From Cryobacterium frigoriphilum (lineage in GTDB: Bacteria > Actinomycetota > Actinomycetes > Actinomycetales > Microbacteriaceae): DNA of 64,000 nucleotides. Location of the stretch: assembly GCF_004403305.1 (NCBI RefSeq), contig NZ_SOHE01000016.1, positions 62,001 through 126,000 of the forward strand. The letters are read 5' to 3'. This document shows, piece after piece, positions 44,835 through 53,445 of the stretch (position 1 is the first letter of the stretch; the number at the start of each line of letters is the position of its first letter). Made by a program: the position numbers and the translations under genes. The notes under the pieces are model-generated. The model saw nothing but the letters and a program-made list of their open reading frames with translations. It was not told where the DNA came from and did no database searches.

Positions 44835-45920
44835 GTGAAATCGAGACCACCCGTCGTGCGCCGCAGCCCGTCGATCACGTCGCAGGCCGGCCTGGGCGAC
44901 CGCATTTTTTCCACGAAAGACGATCGAGGCCTCGCCGCGAACATCGATGCCGGCATCGTGGAGGTCGAAACCGCCCTCGTCGCCGAGCTGGTCTTCGCGA
45001 ACGAAATCGCCAACGTCACGAGTCGCTACCTGCTGAACGCCGGCGGCAAGCGGGTGCGCCCGATGCTCGCCCTGCTCACCGCGCACCTCGGCCGTGGCGT
45101 TGTGCCGGAGGTCGTGACGGCCGCGACGGCGATCGAGCTCACCCACCTCGCTTCCCTCTACCACGACGACGTGATGGACGATGCCGACAAGCGCCGCGGC
45201 GTGCCGAGCGCCCAGATGGTGTGGGGCAACTCCGTCGCCATTCTCACCGGTGACCTGCTCTTCGCCCGGGCGAGCCAGCTGATGGCACGGCTCGGCGAAC
45301 GGGCGATTCGCCTGCAGGCCGTCACCTTCGAACGCCTCGTGCTCGGCCAGTTTCGCGAGACCGTCGGCCCCGCCGCCGGTGAGGACCCGGTCGAGCATTA
45401 CATCCAGGTGCTCGCCGGCAAGACCGGTTCGCTCATCGCCGCCGCCGCCCAGGCCGGCGTCGTGTTCGGCGAGGCCCCGCCGCAGTACGAACAGCCCGTC
45501 GTCGACTTCGGAGAGAAGATCGGCGTGGCGTTCCAGCTCATCGACGACGTGCTCGACCTGTCGCCGCAGCCGCAGCAGACCGGCAAGGTGCCTGGCACCG
45601 ACCTGCGCGCCGGAGTCGTGACCCTGCCGCTGCTGCGCCTGCGCGAACGCGCAGAGACGGATGCCGCCGCCCGCGACCTGCTCGCCCGTCTCGACCGCGA
45701 CGTGATGAACACCGCAGGCACCGAGCTGACCGGTGAGGCGTCGCAGGCCGCGGACTCCGCGATCACGGCGCTGCGCGAGCACGCCGTCACGGCGGAGACC
45801 CTCGCCGAAGCGCACACCTGGGCCAGGGATGCCGTGGCCGCCCTCGATCCGCTGCCGCAGGCATCCGTCAAAAAGGCACTGACCCGCTTCGCCGAGACCA
45901 TCGTCGAACGCTCCAGCTAG
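44835..45920 (+). CDS. Polyprenyl diphosphate synthase, menaquinone side chain
   Basis: 361-aa trans-prenyltransferase. First Asp-rich motif DDVMD, preceded by AGGKRVRPML and ELTHLASLYH; second motif DDVLD with FQLIDDVLDL. GTG start. It follows menG by 74 bp, consistent with making the C35-C45 chain of menaquinone. Chain length cannot be deduced by eye, though the residues before the first Asp-rich motif (ASLYH) suggest a medium or long product. Confidence 0.9.
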   Translation: MKSRPPVVRRSPSITSQAGLGDRIFSTKDDRGLAANIDAGIVEVETALVAELVFANEIANVTSRYLLNAGGKRVRPMLALLTAHLGRGVVPEVVTAATAIELTHLASLYHDDVMDDADKRRGVPSAQMVWGNSVAILTGDLLFARASQLMARLGERAIRLQAVTFERLVLGQFRETVGPAAGEDPVEHYIQVLAGKTGSLIAAAAQAGVVFGEAPPQYEQPVVDFGEKIGVAFQLIDDVLDLSPQPQQTGKVPGTDLRAGVVTLPLLRLRERAETDAAARDLLARLDRDVMNTAGTELTGEASQAADSAITALREHAVTAETLAEAHTWARDAVAALDPLPQASVKKALTRFAETIVERSS

Positions 45921-45950
45921 ACCCACGCTCCGGGTAGAACAGAGGCTTCC

Positions 45951-47333
45951 TTGACTAAGTTGCGATTGGCCATTGTCGGCGCCGGGCCGGCCGGCATCTA
46001 CGCCGCCGACATTCTGCTCAAGGCGGAGCGCAAATTCGAGGTCTCGATCGACCTCTTCGACCACCTGCCGGCGCCCTACGGGCTCGTGCGCTATGGCGTC
46101 GCCCCCGACCACCCCCGCATTAAGGGCATCATCACCGCGCTGCGCGACGTGCTCGACCGAGGCGATATTCGGGTCTTCGGAAACGTCCGGTTCGGCATCG
46201 ACCTCACCATCGACGACCTCAAGAAGCACTACAACGCGGTCATCTTCGCGACCGGCGCCGTGCGCGACGCCGACCTGCTCATTCCCGGCGCCGACCTCGA
46301 CGGCTCCTACGGCGCCGCCGAGTTCGTCAGCTGGTTCGACGGCCACCCCGACTTTGCGCGTACCTGGCCGCTCGAAGCCCGGCAGATCGCCGTCATCGGC
46401 AACGGCAACGTGGCCCTCGACGTGTCGCGCATGCTCATCAAACACGCAGCCGACCTGCTGCCGACCGAGATTCCCGGCAACGTCTACGACGGACTCGCCG
46501 CGTCACCGGTGACCGACGTGCACGTCTTCGGGCGGCGCGGACCGACATCCGTCAAATTCACGCCGCTCGAACTGCGTGAGATCGGCGAATTGAACGACGT
46601 CGATATCGTCGTGCACGAGGAGGACTTCGACTACGACGAGGCCGCGCAGGCCGCCGTCGCGGGCAACAAGCAGGTCTTCGTGATCGACAAGATCATGACC
46701 AAGTGGCGTCAGCGCGAGGCTGGCACCGCGTCACGTCGCCTGCACCTGCACTTCTTCGCCAAGCCACTCGAGATTCTCGACGACGGAACCGGCCGGGTCG
46801 GCGGCATCCGCTGGGAACGCACCGCACCCGACGGCGAGGGCGGCGTCGTGGGCACCGGCGAGATTCGCGAACTCCCGATCCAGGCGCTGTACCGCGCGGT
46901 CGGCTACTTCGGCTCGCCGTTGCCCGGCGTGCCCTTTGACAAGAAGCGCGGCATCATTCCCAACCGCGAGGGCCAGGTCTTGCGGCGCGACCCGTCGGCC
47001 GGCAGCGGCGGCCTCTTCAACCAGCAGATGTACGGCGTCTACGCGACCGGCTGGATCAAGCGCGGCCCGGTCGGCCTGATCGGCCACACCAAGAGCGACG
47101 CGATGGAAACGATCAAGCACCTGATCAACGACGCCGGCAACTGGTGGCGCCCCGAATCGCCCGCCGAAGACAGCATCGTGGCGCTGCTCGACGAGCGCGG
47201 CATCCGCTACACCGGCCTCGACGGCTGGCACAACCTCGACCAGCACGAACTCGCCCTCGGCGAAGCGGCCGGTCGGGTGCGCATCAAGGTCGTGCCCCGC
47301 GACGAGATGGTCGACATCTCACTCGGGCAGTAG
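45951..47333 (+). CDS. fprA: Ferredoxin-NADP reductase, adrenodoxin-reductase type
   Basis: 460-aa FAD/NADPH flavoprotein. It has the FAD motif VGAGPAGIYAADILL, LPAPYGLVRYGVAPDHPRIKG, and the NADP motif VIGNGNVALDVSRML, then GWIKRGPVGLIGHTKSDA near the C-terminus. TTG start 45951 follows GGTAGAACAGAGG. It transfers electrons between NADPH and ferredoxin for cytochrome P450 or other systems. It follows the polyprenyl synthase by 30 bp. Confidence 0.93.
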   Translation: MTKLRLAIVGAGPAGIYAADILLKAERKFEVSIDLFDHLPAPYGLVRYGVAPDHPRIKGIITALRDVLDRGDIRVFGNVRFGIDLTIDDLKKHYNAVIFATGAVRDADLLIPGADLDGSYGAAEFVSWFDGHPDFARTWPLEARQIAVIGNGNVALDVSRMLIKHAADLLPTEIPGNVYDGLAASPVTDVHVFGRRGPTSVKFTPLELREIGELNDVDIVVHEEDFDYDEAAQAAVAGNKQVFVIDKIMTKWRQREAGTASRRLHLHFFAKPLEILDDGTGRVGGIRWERTAPDGEGGVVGTGEIRELPIQALYRAVGYFGSPLPGVPFDKKRGIIPNREGQVLRRDPSAGSGGLFNQQMYGVYATGWIKRGPVGLIGHTKSDAMETIKHLINDAGNWWRPESPAEDSIVALLDERGIRYTGLDGWHNLDQHELALGEAAGRVRIKVVPRDEMVDISLGQ

Positions 47334-47448
47334 CGCCAACGCGGCGGATGCGGCCCTGCGCGCCATCCGCCCTGCGCGCCATCCGCTCTGTGCGACATCT
47401 GTTCTGTGCGACATCTGTTCTGGGCGACATCGGTTCGGGGCGCCCCGC

Positions 47449-47543
47449 GTGGCGAATTCAGGAGATCTGCGGCCACCATAGCCCCGCGCCCACGGAACGG
47501 TGCGGGCGGGGCGAGGGCTGCGGGCGGATTTCCTGAATTCGCC
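47449..47543. repeat. Long-arm inverted repeat between convergent fprA and yajQ
   Basis: Perfect 14-bp arms TGGCGAATTCAGGA (47449-47462) and TCCTGAATTCGCCA (47530-47543) enclose 67 bp, which contain their own GC-rich stem (GCCCCGCGCCC with CGGGCGGGGC). Upstream, 47345-47440 carries decayed short direct repeats of the type TGCGNCATC. No gene is present in 47334-47603. Confidence 0.75.
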
Positions 47544-47603
47544 ACCGTCGCGGCATCCGTGGCACGCGGCCACCGGATGCCGGACGCGGCCCCCGCGGGC
47601 TGA

Positions 47604-48092
47604 CTAGCGGAAGTTGACGAACTGCAGGGCGACGTCGAGGTCCTTGCCCTTGAGCAGCGCCATGACGGCCTGCAGGTCGTCGCGGCTTTTGGAGCTCACG
47701 CGCAGCTCGTCGCCCTGAATCTGGCTCTTGACGCCCTTGGGGCCCTCGTCGCGAATGATCTTGCCGATCTTCTTCGCGTTCTCCTGGTCGATCCCGGCCT
47801 TCATCGTGGTTTCGATGCGGTATTCCTTGCCGGAGGCGAACGGGTCGCCGACCTCGAGGCTGCGCAGTGAGATGCCACGCTTGATGAGCTTCGCCTCGAA
47901 GACCTCGAGAATCGCCTTGACGCGCTCCTCGGTGTTGGCCTTCATGAGTACCTTCTCGCCGCTCATCGCGATCGATGCACCCACGTTCTTGAAGTCGTAG
48001 CGCTGCGCGACCTCCTTGTGCGCCTGGTTGAGGGCGTTGTCGACCTCCATCGGGTCGACCTTGCTAACGATGTCGAATGTTGAATCTGCCAT
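47604..48092 (-). CDS. YajQ-family nucleotide-binding protein
   Basis: 162-aa protein with two ferredoxin-like repeats: [27 protein letters not shown], [15 protein letters not shown]-like [67 protein letters not shown]. Relatives bind nucleic acid or cyclic di-GMP. ATG 48092 gives the standard length; ATG 48101 (MTPMADS) is possible. The longer frame crosses the tRNA-Tyr gene and is not coding. Confidence 0.92.
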   Translation of the reverse strand: MADSTFDIVSKVDPMEVDNALNQAHKEVAQRYDFKNVGASIAMSGEKVLMKANTEERVKAILEVFEAKLIKRGISLRSLEVGDPFASGKEYRIETTMKAGIDQENAKKIGKIIRDEGPKGVKSQIQGDELRVSSKSRDDLQAVMALLKGKDLDVALQFVNFR

Positions 48093-48141
48093 AGGAGTCA
48101 TGGTACCGGGGCGGGCTGGGGAGACATTTCTCCGGCCGCAG

Positions 48142-48179
48142 TTCGCTGCGCTGATTTCTCTTCGCTGCGCTGATTTCTC
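48142..48179. repeat. Two tandem 19-bp repeats upstream of yajQ
   Basis: TTCGCTGCGCTGATTTCTC occurs twice back to back (48142-48160 and 48161-48179), in the spacer between yajQ and tRNA-Tyr. Possibly a regulatory duplication or slippage. Confidence 0.8.
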
Positions 48180-48249
48180 ACTGAGGGCTTTGCCGGGTAA
48201 TGTTAACCCGCGTCTCCGGTTAGGTGAATACACTTGGACGGGAACGCCT

Positions 48250-48334
48250 GGCGAGTTACCCAAGCGGCCAAAGGGATCTGACTGTAAATCAGACGGCGTA
48301 GCCTTCGTGAGTTCGAACCTCGCACTCGCCACCA
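48250..48334 (+). tRNA. tRNA-Tyr (anticodon GTA)
   Basis: 85-nt type II tRNA with a long variable arm. Acceptor GGCGAGT pairs with ACTCGCC, discriminator A, and CCA is encoded (48332-48334). Anticodon GTA at 48284-48286 inside CTGACTGTAAATCAG. T-loop GTTCGAACC is canonical. Confidence 0.96.
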
Positions 48335-48408
48335 GCACAACACGTACGGCAGGCGGACCTCATCGGGTTCGCCTGCTGTCGTTAAGCCGCATCCCGTACG
48401 CTTCGAGC

Positions 48409-49254
48409 ATGACCGATGTGGCACGCACCGACCGAGAACTCACCGACCTGCTCAGCCTCGCCCGTGAAACGGCGCTCACTGCCGGAGCACTCGCGAAACG
48501 ACGCCGGGCCGAGGGGGTCGAGATAGCCGCCAGCAAGTCCTCGCCGGAGGACGTCGTGACGCAGGCCGACCGCGAAACCGAGCGGCTCATCCGTCGCCTG
48601 CTCGCCGAAGCCAGGCCCGACGACGGATTCTACGGCGAGGAGTCGGAGGGCAGCACTGGTACGAGCGGGCTGACCTGGGTCGTCGACCCGATCGACGGCA
48701 CCGTCAATTACCTCTACGGCATTCCCCTCTATGCGGTGAGCATCGCCGTCGTCGAGGGTGACGCCGATCCGGCCAGCTGGCGCGCCCTCGCCGGCGCCGT
48801 CTACAACCCTGCCCTCGATGAGCTCTACACGGCCGCAGCAGGGCGGGGCGCGTTTCTCGGCTCCCGGCGTCTGCGAGCCAATACGGATGTCCCGCTCGGC
48901 CTGGCACTGGCCGGCACCGGATTCGGGTACTTGGCCGACCGGCGCCAGTGGCAGGCCGACGTCGTGCGCGGCCTCATCGGCGAGGTGCGGGACATCCGCC
49001 GCCTCGGGTCGGCCGCCCTCGATCTGTGCGGCGTCGCGGCCGGTCGACTCGACGTCTACTACGAGCGCGGGCTGCACCCCTGGGACCACGCCGCCGGCGC
49101 GCTGATCGCCCGTGAGGCCGGCGCGCGCGTCGGAGGTTTCGGCGGCGACCGCGAGGGCGAAGAACTGCTGATCGCGGCCGATCCCGGACTGTATTCCCGG
49201 TTCGAGCCGGTGCTGGCGAAAATCTTTGACCGTTATGCCTCGTCCGCCGCCTGA
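48409..49254 (+). CDS. Inositol monophosphatase-family phosphatase
   Basis: 281-aa metal-dependent phosphatase. Motifs: VVTQADRETERLI, GEESEG with the catalytic Glu, WVVDPIDGTVNYLYGIPLYAVSIA containing the DPIDGT metal site, and GLHPWDHAAGALIAREAGARV with the second WDHAAG site. ATG 48409. Substrates in actinobacteria include inositol phosphate, histidinol phosphate and fructose bisphosphate; the sequence alone does not decide. Confidence 0.9.
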   Translation: MTDVARTDRELTDLLSLARETALTAGALAKRRRAEGVEIAASKSSPEDVVTQADRETERLIRRLLAEARPDDGFYGEESEGSTGTSGLTWVVDPIDGTVNYLYGIPLYAVSIAVVEGDADPASWRALAGAVYNPALDELYTAAAGRGAFLGSRRLRANTDVPLGLALAGTGFGYLADRRQWQADVVRGLIGEVRDIRRLGSAALDLCGVAAGRLDVYYERGLHPWDHAAGALIAREAGARVGGFGGDREGEELLIAADPGLYSRFEPVLAKIFDRYASSAA

Positions 49255-49433
49255 GCGCTCAGGTGCTGGTCGGCTCGGGTTTCCTGGGTCTCGACGGATA
49301 CCCCTTTTCGGGGGTCATTCGGTGCACACGTCTGGCCTTTTCGGCCTCGCGCGTTAGTGTTGAGTGAATCGTTCTTCTGGCATCGCCCACGAGGAGCTCC
49401 ATTCTCCTTGTCCGCCGCGCCGAAAGATTCCCT

Positions 49434-50687
49434 TTGACACATCACGCCCCAGCACTGGATACCTGTGTGTCCGCTGAGCGTGACGCAACCCCCACGGCCC
49501 CACTCGTACCGCTGACGCGTCGTGAATTGCGTGAACAGGAACGCCTTGCGACCGTGGCTCAGGCCGAGAAATCGTCGTCGACGGATGCCGCCACTGACTG
49601 CTCCGCAACTCTGACCGCGGATGCCGCGCGCGTCGTGGCCGCCGAGCTGAACGTTCCTGACCTCGAGACGCCGGTGCTCGACGAGAACGACCGCGTCATC
49701 GCCGCGCAGGGCTCCGCTGGAGTCAACGCCGTGCGCGACGACATCCTGCTGGACCCGGAGTCGACCGCAACGAGCTCCACCGAGATTCCCCTGACGAGCC
49801 GCGCTGATCTGCGCGCCGATCGAGCCGACGCCCGCGCCGGCCGCCCGCGTCGCCAGCCCGTCGCGACCGCCCGCCTCGCCGAAGCGGAAGCGCCGTTCGC
49901 GCCCACCCGCCGGTTCGTGCCGAACGCAACGCCGCCCGCGGCATCCGCTCGCCCGGTGCGAGCGCCCGTTGCCCGCGTGCGTCGCCTCGCGACGAAGGCC
50001 GTCACCGTTGCCGCCATGTCGTTCGTGGCTCTCATGGCCGTGGCGACCTCACTGCCGGCCGAGGCGCTGCTGAGTTCCTCCGACGTGCAGACCGCGGTGC
50101 TGGCCTCGCAGCAGAAGGCAGAGACCGAACCGCTGCAGACCCTCGATCTCGCCGGCGGCGACACCATCATGGTCGAGCGCGACGGCTACGAATCCAGCAC
50201 GATCGCCGACTCGGCCGCGGCCAGCGGAATTCGTATGGAAGACACCTTCACCAACAACCCCAACGGCGCCATTCAGTGGCCCTTCGCCGTGGGAGTGCAC
50301 ATCGGTGACCAGTTCGGCTACCGTAACTGCGCCGGCTGCTCGGTCAACCACGGCGGCCAGGACTTCAACCCCGGCCTCGGCGCCCCGATTCAGGCGATCA
50401 GCGACGGTGTCGTGAGCTTCGCCGAAGACGGCGAAGGCAGCCTTGGCGTGCACATGATCATCGACCACATGATCGACGGCGAACTGGTCTCGAGCGTCTA
50501 CGCGCACATGATCCACGGATCGATGCTCTTCAAGGCCGGCGACGTGATCAAGGTCGGCCAGGTCATCGGCAAGACCGGCAGCACCGGAATGTCGACTGGC
50601 CCACACCTGCACTTCGAGATCCGCCTCGGCGGCATCAGCGGCGTCAAGGTCGACTCGCTGCAGTGGCTCTACACCCACACCGACTAG
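49434..50687 (+). CDS. Membrane-anchored M23 metallopeptidase
   Basis: 417-aa cell-wall hydrolase. A long acidic/Ala-rich N-terminal cytoplasmic part (residues 1-185) precedes one membrane helix (about 187-207, AVTVAAMSFVALMAVATSLP). The extracellular M23 domain has NHGGQDF with zinc ligands His and Asp and HLHFEIRLGG with the second His pair. The start is TTG 49434, with GAAAG upstream. It presumably cleaves peptidoglycan cross-bridges. No c-di-AMP riboswitch pattern was evident in the 179-bp leader. Confidence 0.88.
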   Translation: MTHHAPALDTCVSAERDATPTAPLVPLTRRELREQERLATVAQAEKSSSTDAATDCSATLTADAARVVAAELNVPDLETPVLDENDRVIAAQGSAGVNAVRDDILLDPESTATSSTEIPLTSRADLRADRADARAGRPRRQPVATARLAEAEAPFAPTRRFVPNATPPAASARPVRAPVARVRRLATKAVTVAAMSFVALMAVATSLPAEALLSSSDVQTAVLASQQKAETEPLQTLDLAGGDTIMVERDGYESSTIADSAAASGIRMEDTFTNNPNGAIQWPFAVGVHIGDQFGYRNCAGCSVNHGGQDFNPGLGAPIQAISDGVVSFAEDGEGSLGVHMIIDHMIDGELVSSVYAHMIHGSMLFKAGDVIKVGQVIGKTGSTGMSTGPHLHFEIRLGGISGVKVDSLQWLYTHTD

Positions 50688-50778
50688 CCAGCGCTCATTC
50701 TTGGGCCGCGCTGCGGCATCCGCTGCCCGAACGGCCGTCTGACAGGCGGCGTGGGCAACAGGCAGCGAGGGCGGGCGG

Positions 50779-51657
50779 CTAGTCGGCAGCGGATGCCGGG
50801 CCGCGGCCGCGCACGAAGGCCTCGAGCAGGTTGCGCGGCAGCGGGAACGGCGGCAGACCGGCGAAGTTCAGCATGTCGGCGTCGGCCGTGTCACGGGATC
50901 CGGTGTCGAGGGCCACTACCTGGTCGTGCAGAAATTCCATTTTCTCGTCGAGGCGATTGGCGACATCCGCTGCCTGTTTCAGATCGTCGACAAGCGCGTC
51001 GGGCACCGCGCCGTCGTACTTGTAGAAGATCTTGTGCTCGAGGCTCGCCCAGAAATCCATCGCGACCGTGCGAATTTGCACCTCCACGGTGACCGGCTGC
51101 ACCCGGTCGCTCATGAACACCGGAATCGCGACGATCAGGTGCAGGCTCTTGTACCCGTTCGCCTTCGGCGTCGCAATGTAGTCCTTCTCGAGCAGCACCG
51201 TGACGTCACGCTGGTTGATCAGCATGTCGCGCACCCGGTAGGTGTCCGAGATGAAGCTGCAGGTGATGCGGATGCCCGCAATGTCCTGGATGTTGTCCCG
51301 AATGCTTTCCAGGGCAAGCGGGTACCCCTTGCGCAGTGCCTTCTTCAGAATGCCCTCCGGCGACTTCAGCCGTGAGCTTACGTGCTCGATGGGGCTGTAG
51401 TCGTGGATCGACCCGAACTCTTCCTTGAGAATGTTGATCTTCGTCATCATCTCGTCGGTCGCGAACTTGTACGACATCATGAACCGCGTCAGCTCATTCT
51501 TCAGCGCTCGCAGCTCGGCGATATCGACCGTCGACGTCGCCTCCGCGGCCTCGGAGATCGCTGCGACCGCATCGGTCGCGGCGGTCACCGACATCGGCCC
51601 CGCGGGCGCCTCCACCCCGGTACCCGCTTCCCCGATCGTCCCCCCGGTCTCGGTCAC
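50779..51657 (-). CDS. Small alarmone synthetase (RelA/SpoT synthetase domain)
   Basis: 292 aa with only a (p)ppGpp synthetase domain (about residues 75-230): IAGIRITCSFISDTYRVRDML, ANGYKSLHL, VEVQIRTVAMDFWASLEHKI. No HD hydrolase, TGS or ACT domains, so RelP/RelQ-like. The GTG start at 51657 overlaps the glucosidase stop by 4 bp; the longer frame within that gene is spurious. Coupling to a glucosidase gene is unusual. Confidence 0.9.
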   Translation of the reverse strand: MTETGGTIGEAGTGVEAPAGPMSVTAATDAVAAISEAAEATSTVDIAELRALKNELTRFMMSYKFATDEMMTKINILKEEFGSIHDYSPIEHVSSRLKSPEGILKKALRKGYPLALESIRDNIQDIAGIRITCSFISDTYRVRDMLINQRDVTVLLEKDYIATPKANGYKSLHLIVAIPVFMSDRVQPVTVEVQIRTVAMDFWASLEHKIFYKYDGAVPDALVDDLKQAADVANRLDEKMEFLHDQVVALDTGSRDTADADMLNFAGLPPFPLPRNLLEAFVRGRGPASAAD

Positions 51658-53423
51658 TCGGTGCGCAACCAGACGGTCGTATCGCTCGGCAGGCTGCGCA
51701 CGCCGGTTGCGCCCGTGAGGATCGGTCCGCTGGCCAGCAGCAGTTCCCCGGCGGGCAGCTCGACGGATGCCGCCCCCGCGTTTCCGATCACGGTCACGTC
51801 GCCGTTCACGAGCGCCACGATCTCGGGGCCGAAGCCGGCCAGCCAGGCGACGGTGCCGGCGCCCAGCCCGTGCTCGCGGCGCAGGGCCAGGGCCAGCGTG
51901 TACAACTCGAGGGTGGATCCGGTCGTTCCGCGCTGAACGTCGCGGGCGAGGTGCGCCCACTCGGCGGGCTGGGGCAGCCAGCTGGCGCTCGTCGGGCCGA
52001 AACCGTATGACGGGGCGGCGGCCTCCCACGGGAGGGGCACGCGGCATCCGTCGCGGCCGTAACGTTCGCCGTTGGTGCGAAACCAGGTCGGGTCTTCGCG
52101 TGAGGCGTCGGGCAGGTGGATGACCTCGGGCAGGCCGAGTTCCTCACCCTGATAGAGGTAGCTCGAGCCGGGCAGGGCGAGCATCAGCGTGCTTGCGGCG
52201 CGGGCGCGGGCGAGGCCGAGCTCCGCGTCGGGCTGGCCGGGCGATTTCGGGCCGATGCCGTGGCCCTGCAGGTTTTCTGCGGTCAACGCGAGGCGGGAGG
52301 CGTGGCGCACCACGTCGTGGTTGGAGAGCACCCAGGTGCTCGGCGCGCCGACGTCGCCGAAGGCCTTCAGGGAATCGTCGATGACGCGGCGCAGGGCCGG
52401 GGCGTTCCACGGGGTCTCGAGGTAGGCGAAGTTGAAGGCCTGGTGCATCTCGTCGGGGCGCACCCACTGGGCCACCTTCGCGAGTGGATCCACCCAGGCC
52501 TCGGCGGCGAGTACCCGGTCGCCGGGGTATTCGGCGAGCACCTGATGCCAGTCGCGGTAGATCTCGTGCACGCCGTCCTGCGCCCAGTACGGCGGGGTTT
52601 CGGCTGGCGGGGCGTCGATGCCGGGCTCCAGCGCCGTCGCGCCGCCGCCCATGCTGCCGCCCTCGGCCGGTGGCGTGTAGTCGGGCAAGCCCGCGGCCTT
52701 GATCATGCCGTGCGCCACGTCGACGCGAAAACCGTCGACGCCCCGGTCGAGCCAGAACCGCAGCACGTCGCGGAACTGCTGACGCACCCACGGGTTCTCC
52801 CAGTGCAGGTCGGGCTGGGTGGTATCGAAGAGGTGCAGGTACCACTGGCCGGGCGTGCCGTCGGTGTTCTCGGTGCGGGTCCAGGCGAGGCCGCCGAAAA
52901 CGGACTCCCAGTTGTTCGGCGGCAGTTCGCCGGTCGTGCCCTTGCCGTCGCGAAAGATGTACCGTTCACGTTCATGGCTGCCGGGCGCGGATGCGAGGGC
53001 CTCCTGAAACCAGTCGTGGTCGCTCGAGGAGTGGTTGGGCACGATGTCGACGATCACGCGGATGCCCAGATCATGCGCCGTGCGCTGCAGCACCTCGAAG
53101 TCGTCGAGGGTGCCAAAGAGCGGGTCGACGTCGCAGTAGTCGGCCACGTCGTAGCCGGCGTCGCGCTGCGGCGAGGTATAGAAGGGGCTCAGCCAGATGG
53201 CGTCGATGCCCAGCTGCTGCAGGTCGGGCAGCCGGCTGGTGATGCCGGCGAGGTCGCCCATGCCGTCACCGTTCGCGTCGGCGAAGGAGCGCGGGTAGAT
53301 CTGGTAGATCACGGCGGTGCGCCACCACTCCGATCCGGGTGCGGTGGGGGTGTCAACTACGTCGGGGCCGGTCAACGCTGGGCCGGTCACACTGGTGCCT
53401 GTCATAGAAAAAGGGTACGTCAT
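51654..53423 (-). CDS. Glycoside hydrolase family 13 alpha-glucosidase (oligo-1,6-glucosidase type)
   Basis: 589-aa alpha-amylase-family enzyme. Conserved regions: YQIYPRSFADANGDGMGDL, DIVPNHSSSDHDWF (I), GFRVDVAHG with nucleophile Asp (II), AAEAWV with acid/base Glu (III), LSNHDVVRH (IV), and YLYQGEELGL. The QPDLHWENP segment is typical of GH13 alpha-1,6/1,4-glucosidases. I prefer ATG 53423, with GCAGG upstream. It probably hydrolyses maltose, isomaltose or trehalose-like oligosaccharides in the cytoplasm. Confidence 0.93.
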   Translation of the reverse strand: MTYPFSMTGTSVTGPALTGPDVVDTPTAPGSEWWRTAVIYQIYPRSFADANGDGMGDLAGITSRLPDLQQLGIDAIWLSPFYTSPQRDAGYDVADYCDVDPLFGTLDDFEVLQRTAHDLGIRVIVDIVPNHSSSDHDWFQEALASAPGSHERERYIFRDGKGTTGELPPNNWESVFGGLAWTRTENTDGTPGQWYLHLFDTTQPDLHWENPWVRQQFRDVLRFWLDRGVDGFRVDVAHGMIKAAGLPDYTPPAEGGSMGGGATALEPGIDAPPAETPPYWAQDGVHEIYRDWHQVLAEYPGDRVLAAEAWVDPLAKVAQWVRPDEMHQAFNFAYLETPWNAPALRRVIDDSLKAFGDVGAPSTWVLSNHDVVRHASRLALTAENLQGHGIGPKSPGQPDAELGLARARAASTLMLALPGSSYLYQGEELGLPEVIHLPDASREDPTWFRTNGERYGRDGCRVPLPWEAAAPSYGFGPTSASWLPQPAEWAHLARDVQRGTTGSTLELYTLALALRREHGLGAGTVAWLAGFGPEIVALVNGDVTVIGNAGAASVELPAGELLLASGPILTGATGVRSLPSDTTVWLRTE

Positions 53424-53445
53424 GCACCTGCGTGCCCCGCCCGCG

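Noticed and set aside
47345-47440. Short direct repeats after fprA as a CRISPR or iteron array
   Set aside because: The units are decayed, of uneven sequence and non-palindromic; probably degenerate slippage.
48093-48338. N-terminal extension of YajQ across the tRNA-Tyr gene
   Set aside because: It would read through a tRNA on the opposite strand and add 82 residues absent from the family.
48016-48408. Upstream extension of the phosphatase frame through the tRNA
   Set aside because: It also crosses the tRNA-Tyr gene; ATG 48409 gives the standard family N-terminus.
49300-49315. ACCCC-TTTTC-GGGGGT dyad, considered as a fifth CsoR box
   Set aside because: The centre is longer and the GTAT end is missing (GGGGGTCATT), and the neighbouring M23 gene has no link to sulfur or copper.
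49255-49433. Possible c-di-AMP riboswitch before the M23 peptidase
   Set aside because: Such elements are frequent before actinobacterial wall hydrolases, but I could not find the conserved core segments in this leader.
51658-52047. N-terminal extension of the alarmone synthetase frame into the glucosidase gene
   Set aside because: The 130 extra residues are Arg/Pro/Gly-rich shadow sequence of the overlapping GH13 gene; a GTG coupled to the GH13 stop gives a normal-length protein.
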